Assembly: GCA_015183035.1 (NCBI GenBank)
Contig: JACZZP010000018.1
Location: 1 to 64,000 of the forward strand
DNA from: Meloidogyne chitwoodi
Taxonomy: Eukaryota > Nematoda > Chromadorea > Rhabditida > Meloidogynidae
DNA length: 64,000 nt
Reading direction: 5' to 3'
Part shown: positions 1 through 15,042 of the stretch, piece by piece
How positions within the stretch are numbered: position 1 is the stretch's first letter
Layout of the letters: each line of letters begins with the position of its first letter
The notes under the pieces: generated by a model
The model's input: only the letters and a program-made list of their open reading frames with translations
Database searches by the model: none
Told to the model about the DNA's origin: nothing
Program-made: the position numbers and the translations under genes

Positions 1-3000
1 CAAAGAAATAAAAAGTTAATAAATTTGTTCCCCCCATCTCCCTTTTTACACCCAGCCAAAACCCAAGCTCTCCAAAGTGGAAGTGGCTTGTCTCTTCTAC
101 ACCTATTGAAGCTCTAATGCTTGGATGTGACCGTATCTGGTCTCTTCTGTACCTTTTGAAGCTTAAAGGTTTGGAGTTTAATTTTTTATACACCCAATGA
201 AACTTAAAGGTAGAAAAGGGTGTTCCTTTACTCCTATTTTCAAAAAATTTTTTCTCAAAAACTAGTCGATGGATTTTTGAATTTTATTGCTCATTCGATT
301 CAGCTTTTAATGCTCTTTCGAATGATACTAAATTTAGCCAAAAATAATAATACAACTTTTTTTTCAAAACTTTAAAATATTCCTTCACACAAAAAAATTT
401 CAATGTTTAAAAATTTTTTTCTCAAAAAATAATCTACGAATTTTTGAATTTTATAGCTCATTCGATTCAGCTTTTAATGCTCTTTCGAATGATACTAAAT
501 TTAGCCAAAAATAATAATACAACTTTTTTTTATAACACTTTAACATATTCCATCCCACAAAAAAATTTCAATGTTTAAAAATTTTTTTCTCAAAAACTAG
601 TCGATGGATTTTTGAATTTTATAGCTCATTCGATTCAGCTCTTTAAGCTCTTTAAAATGATACTAAATTCAGCAAATTTCCAACGATGGAAATTTTTTTA
701 TAAAAGTTCAAAAATATTCCTTCCCCAAAATTTTTCTATACTTTCAAAAAAATTTTTCTCAAAAACTAGTCATACGATTTTTGAATTTCATAGCTCATTC
801 GATTCAGCTTTCAAAGCTCTTTCGAATGATATATGAATCATATAGAAATATTTTGTCGATAATAAGTTAGCCGCGGTTGAACCTCCCAAATTATTTTTTC
901 GGAACAAGTCTGAAATTTTCGGAACAAGTCTCATAACTTACTGAATTTTCTTCAAAAAATATTCATTCCAGCTTCAATATATTCAGAATTAAATCCTCTT
1001 TCGAATGATATATGACTCATACGAAACTTACCTACAGATTTTTTTTACAAAAATTCAAAATAGTCATTCTCCCCCAAAAAATTTCTATGTTCAGCAACTT
1101 GCAACTTTTGACTGTTCTGTTAAAGGTTGATAATTTTTGCTTAAGAATGAAGAATATAGAATGAGAATCATAATAAAAGAAAAAAATTTGAAGAAATACC
1201 AAAGAAATAAAAAGTTAATAAATTTGTTCCCCCCATCTCCCTTTTTACACCCAGCCAAAACCCAAGCTCTCCAAAGTGGAAGTGGCTTGTCTCTTCTACA
1301 CCTATTGAAGCTCTAATGCTTGGATGTGACCGTATCTGGTCTCTTCTGTACCTTTTGAAGCTTAAAGGTTTGGAGTTTAATTTTTTATACACCCAATGAA
1401 ACTTAAAGGTAGAAAAGGGTGTTCCTTTACTCCTATTTTCAAAAAATTTTTTCTCAAAAACTAGTCGATGGATTTTTGAATTTTATTGCTCATTCGATTC
1501 AGCTTTTAATGCTCTTTCGAATGATACTAAATTTAGCCAAAAATAATAATACAACTTTTTTTTCAAAACTTTAAAATATTCCTTCACACAAAAAAATTTC
1601 AATGTTTAAAAATTTTTTTCTCAAAAAATAATCTACGAATTTTTGAATTTTATAGCTCATTCGATTCAGCTTTTAATGCTCTTTCGAATGATACTAAATT
1701 TAGCCAAAAATAATAATACAACTTTTTTTTATAACACTTTAACATATTCCATCCCACAAAAAAATTTCAATGTTTAAAAATTTTTTTCTCAAAAACTAGT
1801 CGATGGATTTTTGAATTTTATAGCTCATTCGATTCAGCTCTTTAAGCTCTTTAAAATGATACTAAATTCAGCAAATTTCCAACGATGGAAATTTTTTTAT
1901 AAAAGTTCAAAAATATTCCTTCCCCAAAATTTTTCTATACTTTCAAAAAAATTTTTCTCAAAAACTAGTCATACGATTTTTGAATTTCATAGCTCATTCG
2001 ATTCAGCTTTCAAAGCTCTTTCGAATGATATATGAATCATATAGAAATATTTTGTCGATAATAAGTTAGCCGCGGTTGAACCTCCCAAATTATTTTTTCG
2101 GAACAAGTCTGAAATTTTCGGAACAAGTCTCATAACTTACTGAATTTTCTTCAAAAAATATTCATTCCAGCTTCAATATATTCAGAATTAAATCCTCTTT
2201 CGAATGATATATGACTCATACGAAACTTACCTACAGATTTTTTTTACAAAAATTCAAAATAGTCATTCTCCCCCAAAAAATTTCTATGTTCAGCAACTTG
2301 CAACTTTTGACTGTTCTGTTAAAGGTTGATAATTTTTGCTTAAGAATGAAGAATATAGAATGAGAATCATAATAAAAGAAAAAAATTTGAAGAAATACCA
2401 AAGAAATAAAAAGTTAATAAATTTGTTCCCCCCATCTCCCTTTTTACACCCAGCCAAAACCCAAGCTCTCCAAAGTGGAAGTGGCTTGTCTCTTCTACAC
2501 CTATTGAAGCTCTAATGCTTGGATGTGACCGTATCTGGTCTCTTCTGTACCTTTTGAAGCTTAAAGGTTTGGAGTTTAATTTTTTATACACCCAATGAAA
2601 CTTAAAGGTAGAAAAGGGTGTTCCTTTACTCCTATTTTCAAAAAATTTTTTCTCAAAAACTAGTCGATGGATTTTTGAATTTTATTGCTCATTCGATTCA
2701 GCTTTTAATGCTCTTTCGAATGATACTAAATTTAGCCAAAAATAATAATACAACTTTTTTTTCAAAACTTTAAAATATTCCTTCACACAAAAAAATTTCA
2801 ATGTTTAAAAATTTTTTTCTCAAAAAATAATCTACGAATTTTTGAATTTTATAGCTCATTCGATTCAGCTTTTAATGCTCTTTCGAATGATACTAAATTT
2901 AGCCAAAAATAATAATACAACTTTTTTTTATAACACTTTAACATATTCCATCCCACAAAAAAATTTCAATGTTTAAAAATTTTTTTCTCAAAAACTAGTC

Positions 3001-6000
3001 GATGGATTTTTGAATTTTATAGCTCATTCGATTCAGCTCTTTAAGCTCTTTAAAATGATACTAAATTCAGCAAATTTCCAACGATGGAAATTTTTTTATA
3101 AAAGTTCAAAAATATTCCTTCCCCAAAATTTTTCTATACTTTCAAAAAAATTTTTCTCAAAAACTAGTCATACGATTTTTGAATTTCATAGCTCATTCGA
3201 TTCAGCTTTCAAAGCTCTTTCGAATGATATATGAATCATATAGAAATATTTTGTCGATAATAAGTTAGCCGCGGTTGAACCTCCCAAATTATTTTTTCGG
3301 AACAAGTCTGAAATTTTCGGAACAAGTCTCATAACTTACTGAATTTTCTTCAAAAAATATTCATTCCAGCTTCAATATATTCAGAATTAAATCCTCTTTC
3401 GAATGATATATGACTCATACGAAACTTACCTACAGATTTTTTTTACAAAAATTCAAAATAGTCATTCTCCCCCAAAAAATTTCTATGTTCAGCAACTTGC
3501 AACTTTTGACTGTTCTGTTAAAGGTTGATAATTTTTGCTTAAGAATGAAGAATATAGAATGAGAATCATAATAAAAGAAAAAAATTTGAAGAAATACCAA
3601 AGAAATAAAAAGTTAATAAATTTGTTCCCCCCATCTCCCTTTTTACACCCAGCCAAAACCCAAGCTCTCCAAAGTGGAAGTGGCTTGTCTCTTCTACACC
3701 TATTGAAGCTCTAATGCTTGGATGTGACCGTATCTGGTCTCTTCTGTACCTTTTGAAGCTTAAAGGTTTGGAGTTTAATTTTTTATACACCCAATGAAAC
3801 TTAAAGGTAGAAAAGGGTGTTCCTTTACTCCTATTTTCAAAAAATTTTTTCTCAAAAACTAGTCGATGGATTTTTGAATTTTATTGCTCATTCGATTCAG
3901 CTTTTAATGCTCTTTCGAATGATACTAAATTTAGCCAAAAATAATAATACAACTTTTTTTTCAAAACTTTAAAATATTCCTTCACACAAAAAAATTTCAA
4001 TGTTTAAAAATTTTTTTCTCAAAAAATAATCTACGAATTTTTGAATTTTATAGCTCATTCGATTCAGCTTTTAATGCTCTTTCGAATGATACTAAATTTA
4101 GCCAAAAATAATAATACAACTTTTTTTTATAACACTTTAACATATTCCATCCCACAAAAAAATTTCAATGTTTAAAAATTTTTTTCTCAAAAACTAGTCG
4201 ATGGATTTTTGAATTTTATAGCTCATTCGATTCAGCTCTTTAAGCTCTTTAAAATGATACTAAATTCAGCAAATTTCCAACGATGGAAATTTTTTTATAA
4301 AAGTTCAAAAATATTCCTTCCCCAAAATTTTTCTATACTTTCAAAAAAATTTTTCTCAAAAACTAGTCATACGATTTTTGAATTTCATAGCTCATTCGAT
4401 TCAGCTTTCAAAGCTCTTTCGAATGATATATGAATCATATAGAAATATTTTGTCGATAATAAGTTAGCCGCGGTTGAACCTCCCAAATTATTTTTTCGGA
4501 ACAAGTCTGAAATTTTCGGAACAAGTCTCATAACTTACTGAATTTTCTTCAAAAAATATTCATTCCAGCTTCAATATATTCAGAATTAAATCCTCTTTCG
4601 AATGATATATGACTCATACGAAACTTACCTACAGATTTTTTTTACAAAAATTCAAAATAGTCATTCTCCCCCAAAAAATTTCTATGTTCAGCAACTTGCA
4701 ACTTTTGACTGTTCTGTTAAAGGTTGATAATTTTTGCTTAAGAATGAAGAATATAGAATGAGAATCATAATAAAAGAAAAAAATTTGAAGAAATACCAAA
4801 GAAATAAAAAGTTAATAAATTTGTTCCCCCCATCTCCCTTTTTACACCCAGCCAAAACCCAAGCTCTCCAAAGTGGAAGTGGCTTGTCTCTTCTACACCT
4901 ATTGAAGCTCTAATGCTTGGATGTGACCGTATCTGGTCTCTTCTGTACCTTTTGAAGCTTAAAGGTTTGGAGTTTAATTTTTTATACACCCAATGAAACT
5001 TAAAGGTAGAAAAGGGTGTTCCTTTACTCCTATTTTCAAAAAATTTTTTCTCAAAAACTAGTCGATGGATTTTTGAATTTTATTGCTCATTCGATTCAGC
5101 TTTTAATGCTCTTTCGAATGATACTAAATTTAGCCAAAAATAATAATACAACTTTTTTTTCAAAACTTTAAAATATTCCTTCACACAAAAAAATTTCAAT
5201 GTTTAAAAATTTTTTTCTCAAAAAATAATCTACGAATTTTTGAATTTTATAGCTCATTCGATTCAGCTTTTAATGCTCTTTCGAATGATACTAAATTTAG
5301 CCAAAAATAATAATACAACTTTTTTTTATAACACTTTAACATATTCCATCCCACAAAAAAATTTCAATGTTTAAAAATTTTTTTCTCAAAAACTAGTCGA
5401 TGGATTTTTGAATTTTATAGCTCATTCGATTCAGCTCTTTAAGCTCTTTAAAATGATACTAAATTCAGCAAATTTCCAACGATGGAAATTTTTTTATAAA
5501 AGTTCAAAAATATTCCTTCCCCAAAATTTTTCTATACTTTCAAAAAAATTTTTCTCAAAAACTAGTCATACGATTTTTGAATTTCATAGCTCATTCGATT
5601 CAGCTTTCAAAGCTCTTTCGAATGATATATGAATCATATAGAAATATTTTGTCGATAATAAGTTAGCCGCGGTTGAACCTCCCAAATTATTTTTTCGGAA
5701 CAAGTCTGAAATTTTCGGAACAAGTCTCATAACTTACTGAATTTTCTTCAAAAAATATTCATTCCAGCTTCAATATATTCAGAATTAAATCCTCTTTCGA
5801 ATGATATATGACTCATACGAAACTTACCTACAGATTTTTTTTACAAAAATTCAAAATAGTCATTCTCCCCCAAAAAATTTCTATGTTCAGCAACTTGCAA
5901 CTTTTGACTGTTCTGTTAAAGGTTGATAATTTTTGCTTAAGAATGAAGAATATAGAATGAGAATCATAATAAAAGAAAAAAATTTGAAGAAATACCAAAG

Positions 6001-9000
6001 AAATAAAAAGTTAATAAATTTGTTCCCCCCATCTCCCTTTTTACACCCAGCCAAAACCCAAGCTCTCCAAAGTGGAAGTGGCTTGTCTCTTCTACACCTA
6101 TTGAAGCTCTAATGCTTGGATGTGACCGTATCTGGTCTCTTCTGTACCTTTTGAAGCTTAAAGGTTTGGAGTTTAATTTTTTATACACCCAATGAAACTT
6201 AAAGGTAGAAAAGGGTGTTCCTTTACTCCTATTTTCAAAAAATTTTTTCTCAAAAACTAGTCGATGGATTTTTGAATTTTATTGCTCATTCGATTCAGCT
6301 TTTAATGCTCTTTCGAATGATACTAAATTTAGCCAAAAATAATAATACAACTTTTTTTTCAAAACTTTAAAATATTCCTTCACACAAAAAAATTTCAATG
6401 TTTAAAAATTTTTTTCTCAAAAAATAATCTACGAATTTTTGAATTTTATAGCTCATTCGATTCAGCTTTTAATGCTCTTTCGAATGATACTAAATTTAGC
6501 CAAAAATAATAATACAACTTTTTTTTATAACACTTTAACATATTCCATCCCACAAAAAAATTTCAATGTTTAAAAATTTTTTTCTCAAAAACTAGTCGAT
6601 GGATTTTTGAATTTTATAGCTCATTCGATTCAGCTCTTTAAGCTCTTTAAAATGATACTAAATTCAGCAAATTTCCAACGATGGAAATTTTTTTATAAAA
6701 GTTCAAAAATATTCCTTCCCCAAAATTTTTCTATACTTTCAAAAAAATTTTTCTCAAAAACTAGTCATACGATTTTTGAATTTCATAGCTCATTCGATTC
6801 AGCTTTCAAAGCTCTTTCGAATGATATATGAATCATATAGAAATATTTTGTCGATAATAAGTTAGCCGCGGTTGAACCTCCCAAATTATTTTTTCGGAAC
6901 AAGTCTGAAATTTTCGGAACAAGTCTCATAACTTACTGAATTTTCTTCAAAAAATATTCATTCCAGCTTCAATATATTCAGAATTAAATCCTCTTTCGAA
7001 TGATATATGACTCATACGAAACTTACCTACAGATTTTTTTTACAAAAATTCAAAATAGTCATTCTCCCCCAAAAAATTTCTATGTTCAGCAACTTGCAAC
7101 TTTTGACTGTTCTGTTAAAGGTTGATAATTTTTGCTTAAGAATGAAGAATATAGAATGAGAATCATAATAAAAGAAAAAAATTTGAAGAAATACCAAAGA
7201 AATAAAAAGTTAATAAATTTGTTCCCCCCATCTCCCTTTTTACACCCAGCCAAAACCCAAGCTCTCCAAAGTGGAAGTGGCTTGTCTCTTCTACACCTAT
7301 TGAAGCTCTAATGCTTGGATGTGACCGTATCTGGTCTCTTCTGTACCTTTTGAAGCTTAAAGGTTTGGAGTTTAATTTTTTATACACCCAATGAAACTTA
7401 AAGGTAGAAAAGGGTGTTCCTTTACTCCTATTTTCAAAAAATTTTTTCTCAAAAACTAGTCGATGGATTTTTGAATTTTATTGCTCATTCGATTCAGCTT
7501 TTAATGCTCTTTCGAATGATACTAAATTTAGCCAAAAATAATAATACAACTTTTTTTTCAAAACTTTAAAATATTCCTTCACACAAAAAAATTTCAATGT
7601 TTAAAAATTTTTTTCTCAAAAAATAATCTACGAATTTTTGAATTTTATAGCTCATTCGATTCAGCTTTTAATGCTCTTTCGAATGATACTAAATTTAGCC
7701 AAAAATAATAATACAACTTTTTTTTATAACACTTTAACATATTCCATCCCACAAAAAAATTTCAATGTTTAAAAATTTTTTTCTCAAAAACTAGTCGATG
7801 GATTTTTGAATTTTATAGCTCATTCGATTCAGCTCTTTAAGCTCTTTAAAATGATACTAAATTCAGCAAATTTCCAACGATGGAAATTTTTTTATAAAAG
7901 TTCAAAAATATTCCTTCCCCAAAATTTTTCTATACTTTCAAAAAAATTTTTCTCAAAAACTAGTCATACGATTTTTGAATTTCATAGCTCATTCGATTCA
8001 GCTTTCAAAGCTCTTTCGAATGATATATGAATCATATAGAAATATTTTGTCGATAATAAGTTAGCCGCGGTTGAACCTCCCAAATTATTTTTTCGGAACA
8101 AGTCTGAAATTTTCGGAACAAGTCTCATAACTTACTGAATTTTCTTCAAAAAATATTCATTCCAGCTTCAATATATTCAGAATTAAATCCTCTTTCGAAT
8201 GATATATGACTCATACGAAACTTACCTACAGATTTTTTTTACAAAAATTCAAAATAGTCATTCTCCCCCAAAAAATTTCTATGTTCAGCAACTTGCAACT
8301 TTTGACTGTTCTGTTAAAGGTTGATAATTTTTGCTTAAGAATGAAGAATATAGAATGAGAATCATAATAAAAGAAAAAAATTTGAAGAAATACCAAAGAA
8401 ATAAAAAGTTAATAAATTTGTTCCCCCCATCTCCCTTTTTACACCCAGCCAAAACCCAAGCTCTCCAAAGTGGAAGTGGCTTGTCTCTTCTACACCTATT
8501 GAAGCTCTAATGCTTGGATGTGACCGTATCTGGTCTCTTCTGTACCTTTTGAAGCTTAAAGGTTTGGAGTTTAATTTTTTATACACCCAATGAAACTTAA
8601 AGGTAGAAAAGGGTGTTCCTTTACTCCTATTTTCAAAAAATTTTTTCTCAAAAACTAGTCGATGGATTTTTGAATTTTATTGCTCATTCGATTCAGCTTT
8701 TAATGCTCTTTCGAATGATACTAAATTTAGCCAAAAATAATAATACAACTTTTTTTTCAAAACTTTAAAATATTCCTTCACACAAAAAAATTTCAATGTT
8801 TAAAAATTTTTTTCTCAAAAAATAATCTACGAATTTTTGAATTTTATAGCTCATTCGATTCAGCTTTTAATGCTCTTTCGAATGATACTAAATTTAGCCA
8901 AAAATAATAATACAACTTTTTTTTATAACACTTTAACATATTCCATCCCACAAAAAAATTTCAATGTTTAAAAATTTTTTTCTCAAAAACTAGTCGATGG

Positions 9001-12000
9001 ATTTTTGAATTTTATAGCTCATTCGATTCAGCTCTTTAAGCTCTTTAAAATGATACTAAATTCAGCAAATTTCCAACGATGGAAATTTTTTTATAAAAGT
9101 TCAAAAATATTCCTTCCCCAAAATTTTTCTATACTTTCAAAAAAATTTTTCTCAAAAACTAGTCATACGATTTTTGAATTTCATAGCTCATTCGATTCAG
9201 CTTTCAAAGCTCTTTCGAATGATATATGAATCATATAGAAATATTTTGTCGATAATAAGTTAGCCGCGGTTGAACCTCCCAAATTATTTTTTCGGAACAA
9301 GTCTGAAATTTTCGGAACAAGTCTCATAACTTACTGAATTTTCTTCAAAAAATATTCATTCCAGCTTCAATATATTCAGAATTAAATCCTCTTTCGAATG
9401 ATATATGACTCATACGAAACTTACCTACAGATTTTTTTTACAAAAATTCAAAATAGTCATTCTCCCCCAAAAAATTTCTATGTTCAGCAACTTGCAACTT
9501 TTGACTGTTCTGTTAAAGGTTGATAATTTTTGCTTAAGAATGAAGAATATAGAATGAGAATCATAATAAAAGAAAAAAATTTGAAGAAATACCAAAGAAA
9601 TAAAAAGTTAATAAATTTGTTCCCCCCATCTCCCTTTTTACACCCAGCCAAAACCCAAGCTCTCCAAAGTGGAAGTGGCTTGTCTCTTCTACACCTATTG
9701 AAGCTCTAATGCTTGGATGTGACCGTATCTGGTCTCTTCTGTACCTTTTGAAGCTTAAAGGTTTGGAGTTTAATTTTTTATACACCCAATGAAACTTAAA
9801 GGTAGAAAAGGGTGTTCCTTTACTCCTATTTTCAAAAAATTTTTTCTCAAAAACTAGTCGATGGATTTTTGAATTTTATTGCTCATTCGATTCAGCTTTT
9901 AATGCTCTTTCGAATGATACTAAATTTAGCCAAAAATAATAATACAACTTTTTTTTCAAAACTTTAAAATATTCCTTCACACAAAAAAATTTCAATGTTT
10001 AAAAATTTTTTTCTCAAAAAATAATCTACGAATTTTTGAATTTTATAGCTCATTCGATTCAGCTTTTAATGCTCTTTCGAATGATACTAAATTTAGCCAA
10101 AAATAATAATACAACTTTTTTTTATAACACTTTAACATATTCCATCCCACAAAAAAATTTCAATGTTTAAAAATTTTTTTCTCAAAAACTAGTCGATGGA
10201 TTTTTGAATTTTATAGCTCATTCGATTCAGCTCTTTAAGCTCTTTAAAATGATACTAAATTCAGCAAATTTCCAACGATGGAAATTTTTTTATAAAAGTT
10301 CAAAAATATTCCTTCCCCAAAATTTTTCTATACTTTCAAAAAAATTTTTCTCAAAAACTAGTCATACGATTTTTGAATTTCATAGCTCATTCGATTCAGC
10401 TTTCAAAGCTCTTTCGAATGATATATGAATCATATAGAAATATTTTGTCGATAATAAGTTAGCCGCGGTTGAACCTCCCAAATTATTTTTTCGGAACAAG
10501 TCTGAAATTTTCGGAACAAGTCTCATAACTTACTGAATTTTCTTCAAAAAATATTCATTCCAGCTTCAATATATTCAGAATTAAATCCTCTTTCGAATGA
10601 TATATGACTCATACGAAACTTACCTACAGATTTTTTTTACAAAAATTCAAAATAGTCATTCTCCCCCAAAAAATTTCTATGTTCAGCAACTTGCAACTTT
10701 TGACTGTTCTGTTAAAGGTTGATAATTTTTGCTTAAGAATGAAGAATATAGAATGAGAATCATAATAAAAGAAAAAAATTTGAAGAAATACCAAAGAAAT
10801 AAAAAGTTAATAAATTTGTTCCCCCCATCTCCCTTTTTACACCCAGCCAAAACCCAAGCTCTCCAAAGTGGAAGTGGCTTGTCTCTTCTACACCTATTGA
10901 AGCTCTAATGCTTGGATGTGACCGTATCTGGTCTCTTCTGTACCTTTTGAAGCTTAAAGGTTTGGAGTTTAATTTTTTATACACCCAATGAAACTTAAAG
11001 GTAGAAAAGGGTGTTCCTTTACTCCTATTTTCAAAAAATTTTTTCTCAAAAACTAGTCGATGGATTTTTGAATTTTATTGCTCATTCGATTCAGCTTTTA
11101 ATGCTCTTTCGAATGATACTAAATTTAGCCAAAAATAATAATACAACTTTTTTTTCAAAACTTTAAAATATTCCTTCACACAAAAAAATTTCAATGTTTA
11201 AAAATTTTTTTCTCAAAAAATAATCTACGAATTTTTGAATTTTATAGCTCATTCGATTCAGCTTTTAATGCTCTTTCGAATGATACTAAATTTAGCCAAA
11301 AATAATAATACAACTTTTTTTTATAACACTTTAACATATTCCATCCCACAAAAAAATTTCAATGTTTAAAAATTTTTTTCTCAAAAACTAGTCGATGGAT
11401 TTTTGAATTTTATAGCTCATTCGATTCAGCTCTTTAAGCTCTTTAAAATGATACTAAATTCAGCAAATTTCCAACGATGGAAATTTTTTTATAAAAGTTC
11501 AAAAATATTCCTTCCCCAAAATTTTTCTATACTTTCAAAAAAATTTTTCTCAAAAACTAGTCATACGATTTTTGAATTTCATAGCTCATTCGATTCAGCT
11601 TTCAAAGCTCTTTCGAATGATATATGAATCATATAGAAATATTTTGTCGATAATAAGTTAGCCGCGGTTGAACCTCCCAAATTATTTTTTCGGAACAAGT
11701 CTGAAATTTTCGGAACAAGTCTCATAACTTACTGAATTTTCTTCAAAAAATATTCATTCCAGCTTCAATATATTCAGAATTAAATCCTCTTTCGAATGAT
11801 ATATGACTCATACGAAACTTACCTACAGATTTTTTTTACAAAAATTCAAAATAGTCATTCTCCCCCAAAAAATTTCTATGTTCAGCAACTTGCAACTTTT
11901 GACTGTTCTGTTAAAGGTTGATAATTTTTGCTTAAGAATGAAGAATATAGAATGAGAATCATAATAAAAGAAAAAAATTTGAAGAAATACCAAAGAAATA

Positions 12001-15000
12001 AAAAGTTAATAAATTTGTTCCCCCCATCTCCCTTTTTACACCCAGCCAAAACCCAAGCTCTCCAAAGTGGAAGTGGCTTGTCTCTTCTACACCTATTGAA
12101 GCTCTAATGCTTGGATGTGACCGTATCTGGTCTCTTCTGTACCTTTTGAAGCTTAAAGGTTTGGAGTTTAATTTTTTATACACCCAATGAAACTTAAAGG
12201 TAGAAAAGGGTGTTCCTTTACTCCTATTTTCAAAAAATTTTTTCTCAAAAACTAGTCGATGGATTTTTGAATTTTATTGCTCATTCGATTCAGCTTTTAA
12301 TGCTCTTTCGAATGATACTAAATTTAGCCAAAAATAATAATACAACTTTTTTTTCAAAACTTTAAAATATTCCTTCACACAAAAAAATTTCAATGTTTAA
12401 AAATTTTTTTCTCAAAAAATAATCTACGAATTTTTGAATTTTATAGCTCATTCGATTCAGCTTTTAATGCTCTTTCGAATGATACTAAATTTAGCCAAAA
12501 ATAATAATACAACTTTTTTTTATAACACTTTAACATATTCCATCCCACAAAAAAATTTCAATGTTTAAAAATTTTTTTCTCAAAAACTAGTCGATGGATT
12601 TTTGAATTTTATAGCTCATTCGATTCAGCTCTTTAAGCTCTTTAAAATGATACTAAATTCAGCAAATTTCCAACGATGGAAATTTTTTTATAAAAGTTCA
12701 AAAATATTCCTTCCCCAAAATTTTTCTATACTTTCAAAAAAATTTTTCTCAAAAACTAGTCATACGATTTTTGAATTTCATAGCTCATTCGATTCAGCTT
12801 TCAAAGCTCTTTCGAATGATATATGAATCATATAGAAATATTTTGTCGATAATAAGTTAGCCGCGGTTGAACCTCCCAAATTATTTTTTCGGAACAAGTC
12901 TGAAATTTTCGGAACAAGTCTCATAACTTACTGAATTTTCTTCAAAAAATATTCATTCCAGCTTCAATATATTCAGAATTAAATCCTCTTTCGAATGATA
13001 TATGACTCATACGAAACTTACCTACAGATTTTTTTTACAAAAATTCAAAATAGTCATTCTCCCCCAAAAAATTTCTATGTTCAGCAACTTGCAACTTTTG
13101 ACTGTTCTGTTAAAGGTTGATAATTTTTGCTTAAGAATGAAGAATATAGAATGAGAATCATAATAAAAGAAAAAAATTTGAAGAAATACCAAAGAAATAA
13201 AAAGTTAATAAATTTGTTCCCCCCATCTCCCTTTTTACACCCAGCCAAAACCCAAGCTCTCCAAAGTGGAAGTGGCTTGTCTCTTCTACACCTATTGAAG
13301 CTCTAATGCTTGGATGTGACCGTATCTGGTCTCTTCTGTACCTTTTGAAGCTTAAAGGTTTGGAGTTTAATTTTTTATACACCCAATGAAACTTAAAGGT
13401 AGAAAAGGGTGTTCCTTTACTCCTATTTTCAAAAAATTTTTTCTCAAAAACTAGTCGATGGATTTTTGAATTTTATTGCTCATTCGATTCAGCTTTTAAT
13501 GCTCTTTCGAATGATACTAAATTTAGCCAAAAATAATAATACAACTTTTTTTTCAAAACTTTAAAATATTCCTTCACACAAAAAAATTTCAATGTTTAAA
13601 AATTTTTTTCTCAAAAAATAATCTACGAATTTTTGAATTTTATAGCTCATTCGATTCAGCTTTTAATGCTCTTTCGAATGATACTAAATTTAGCCAAAAA
13701 TAATAATACAACTTTTTTTTATAACACTTTAACATATTCCATCCCACAAAAAAATTTCAATGTTTAAAAATTTTTTTCTCAAAAACTAGTCGATGGATTT
13801 TTGAATTTTATAGCTCATTCGATTCAGCTCTTTAAGCTCTTTAAAATGATACTAAATTCAGCAAATTTCCAACGATGGAAATTTTTTTATAAAAGTTCAA
13901 AAATATTCCTTCCCCAAAATTTTTCTATACTTTCAAAAAAATTTTTCTCAAAAACTAGTCATACGATTTTTGAATTTCATAGCTCATTCGATTCAGCTTT
14001 CAAAGCTCTTTCGAATGATATATGAATCATATAGAAATATTTTGTCGATAATAAGTTAGCCGCGGTTGAACCTCCCAAATTATTTTTTCGGAACAAGTCT
14101 GAAATTTTCGGAACAAGTCTCATAACTTACTGAATTTTCTTCAAAAAATATTCATTCCAGCTTCAATATATTCAGAATTAAATCCTCTTTCGAATGATAT
14201 ATGACTCATACGAAACTTACCTACAGATTTTTTTTTACAAAAATTCAAAATAGTCATTCTCCCCCAAAAAATTTCTATGTTCAGCAACTTGCAACTTTTG
14301 ACTGTTCTGTTAAAGGTTGATAATTTTTGCTTAAGAATGAAGAATATAGAATGAGAATCATAATAAAAGAAAAAAATTTGAAGAAATACCAAAGAAATAA
14401 AAAGTTAATAAATTTGTTCCCCCCATCTCCCTTTTTACACCCAGCCAAAACCCAAGCTCTCCAAAGTGGAAGTGGCTTGTCTCTTCTACACCTATTGAAG
14501 CTCTAATGCTTGGATGTGACCGTATCTGGTCTCTTCTGTACCTTTTGAAGCTTAAAGGTTTGGAGTTTAATTTTTTATACACCCAATGAAACTTAAAGGT
14601 AGAAAAGGGTGTTCCTTTACTCCTATTTTCAAAAAATTTTTTCTCAAAAACTAGTCGATGGATTTTTGAATTTTATTGCTCATTCGATTCAGCTTTTAAT
14701 GCTCTTTCGAATGATACTAAATTTAGCCAAAAATAATAATACAACTTTTTTTTCAAAACTTTAAAATATTCCTTCACACAAAAAAATTTCAATGTTTAAA
14801 AATTTTTTTCTCAAAAAATAATCTACGAATTTTTGAATTTTATAGCTCATTCGATTCAGCTTTTAATGCTCTTTCGAATGATACTAAATTTAGCCAAAAA
14901 TAATAATACAACTTTTTTTTATAACACTTTAACATATTCCATCCCACAAAAAAATTTCAATGTTTAAAAATTTTTTTCTCAAAAACTAGTCGATGGATTT

Positions 15001-15042
15001 TTGAATTTTATAGCTCATTCGATTCAGCTCTTTAAGCTCTTT
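1..15042. repeat. Satellite array block A (1199-bp higher-order unit, about 12.5 copies)
   Basis: Head-to-tail tandem copies of a 1199-bp unit; the window opens inside the array. Successive copies look identical by eye. The only difference noticed is one extra T in a T-run at about 14227-14236, which makes that unit 1200 bp. Within the first unit the conserved box TCATTCGATTCAG begins at 291, 458, 626 and 795, and a degenerate version begins at 963, so the spacing is 167-169 bp. The rest of the unit (about 1085-1440) is a more unique 350-bp part with short decayed repeats about 40-50 bp apart (GAAGCTCTAATG at 108, GAAGCTTAAAGG at 158, GAAACTTAAAGG at 199) and a 20-bp direct duplication at 901-940 (GGAACAAGTCTGAAATTTTC). 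The 74-codon open frames recurring once per unit on each strand start at TTG codons, show no domain and are not called as genes. Confidence 0.98.

Noticed and set aside
612..836. A 74-codon plus-strand frame repeated once per satellite unit
   Set aside because: It starts at TTG, shows no domain or codon signature, and its recurrence only reflects copying of the repeat.
1168..1392. A 74-codon minus-strand frame repeated once per satellite unit
   Set aside because: It is low complexity at both ends and has no recognisable fold; the identical copies are satellite DNA, not a gene family.
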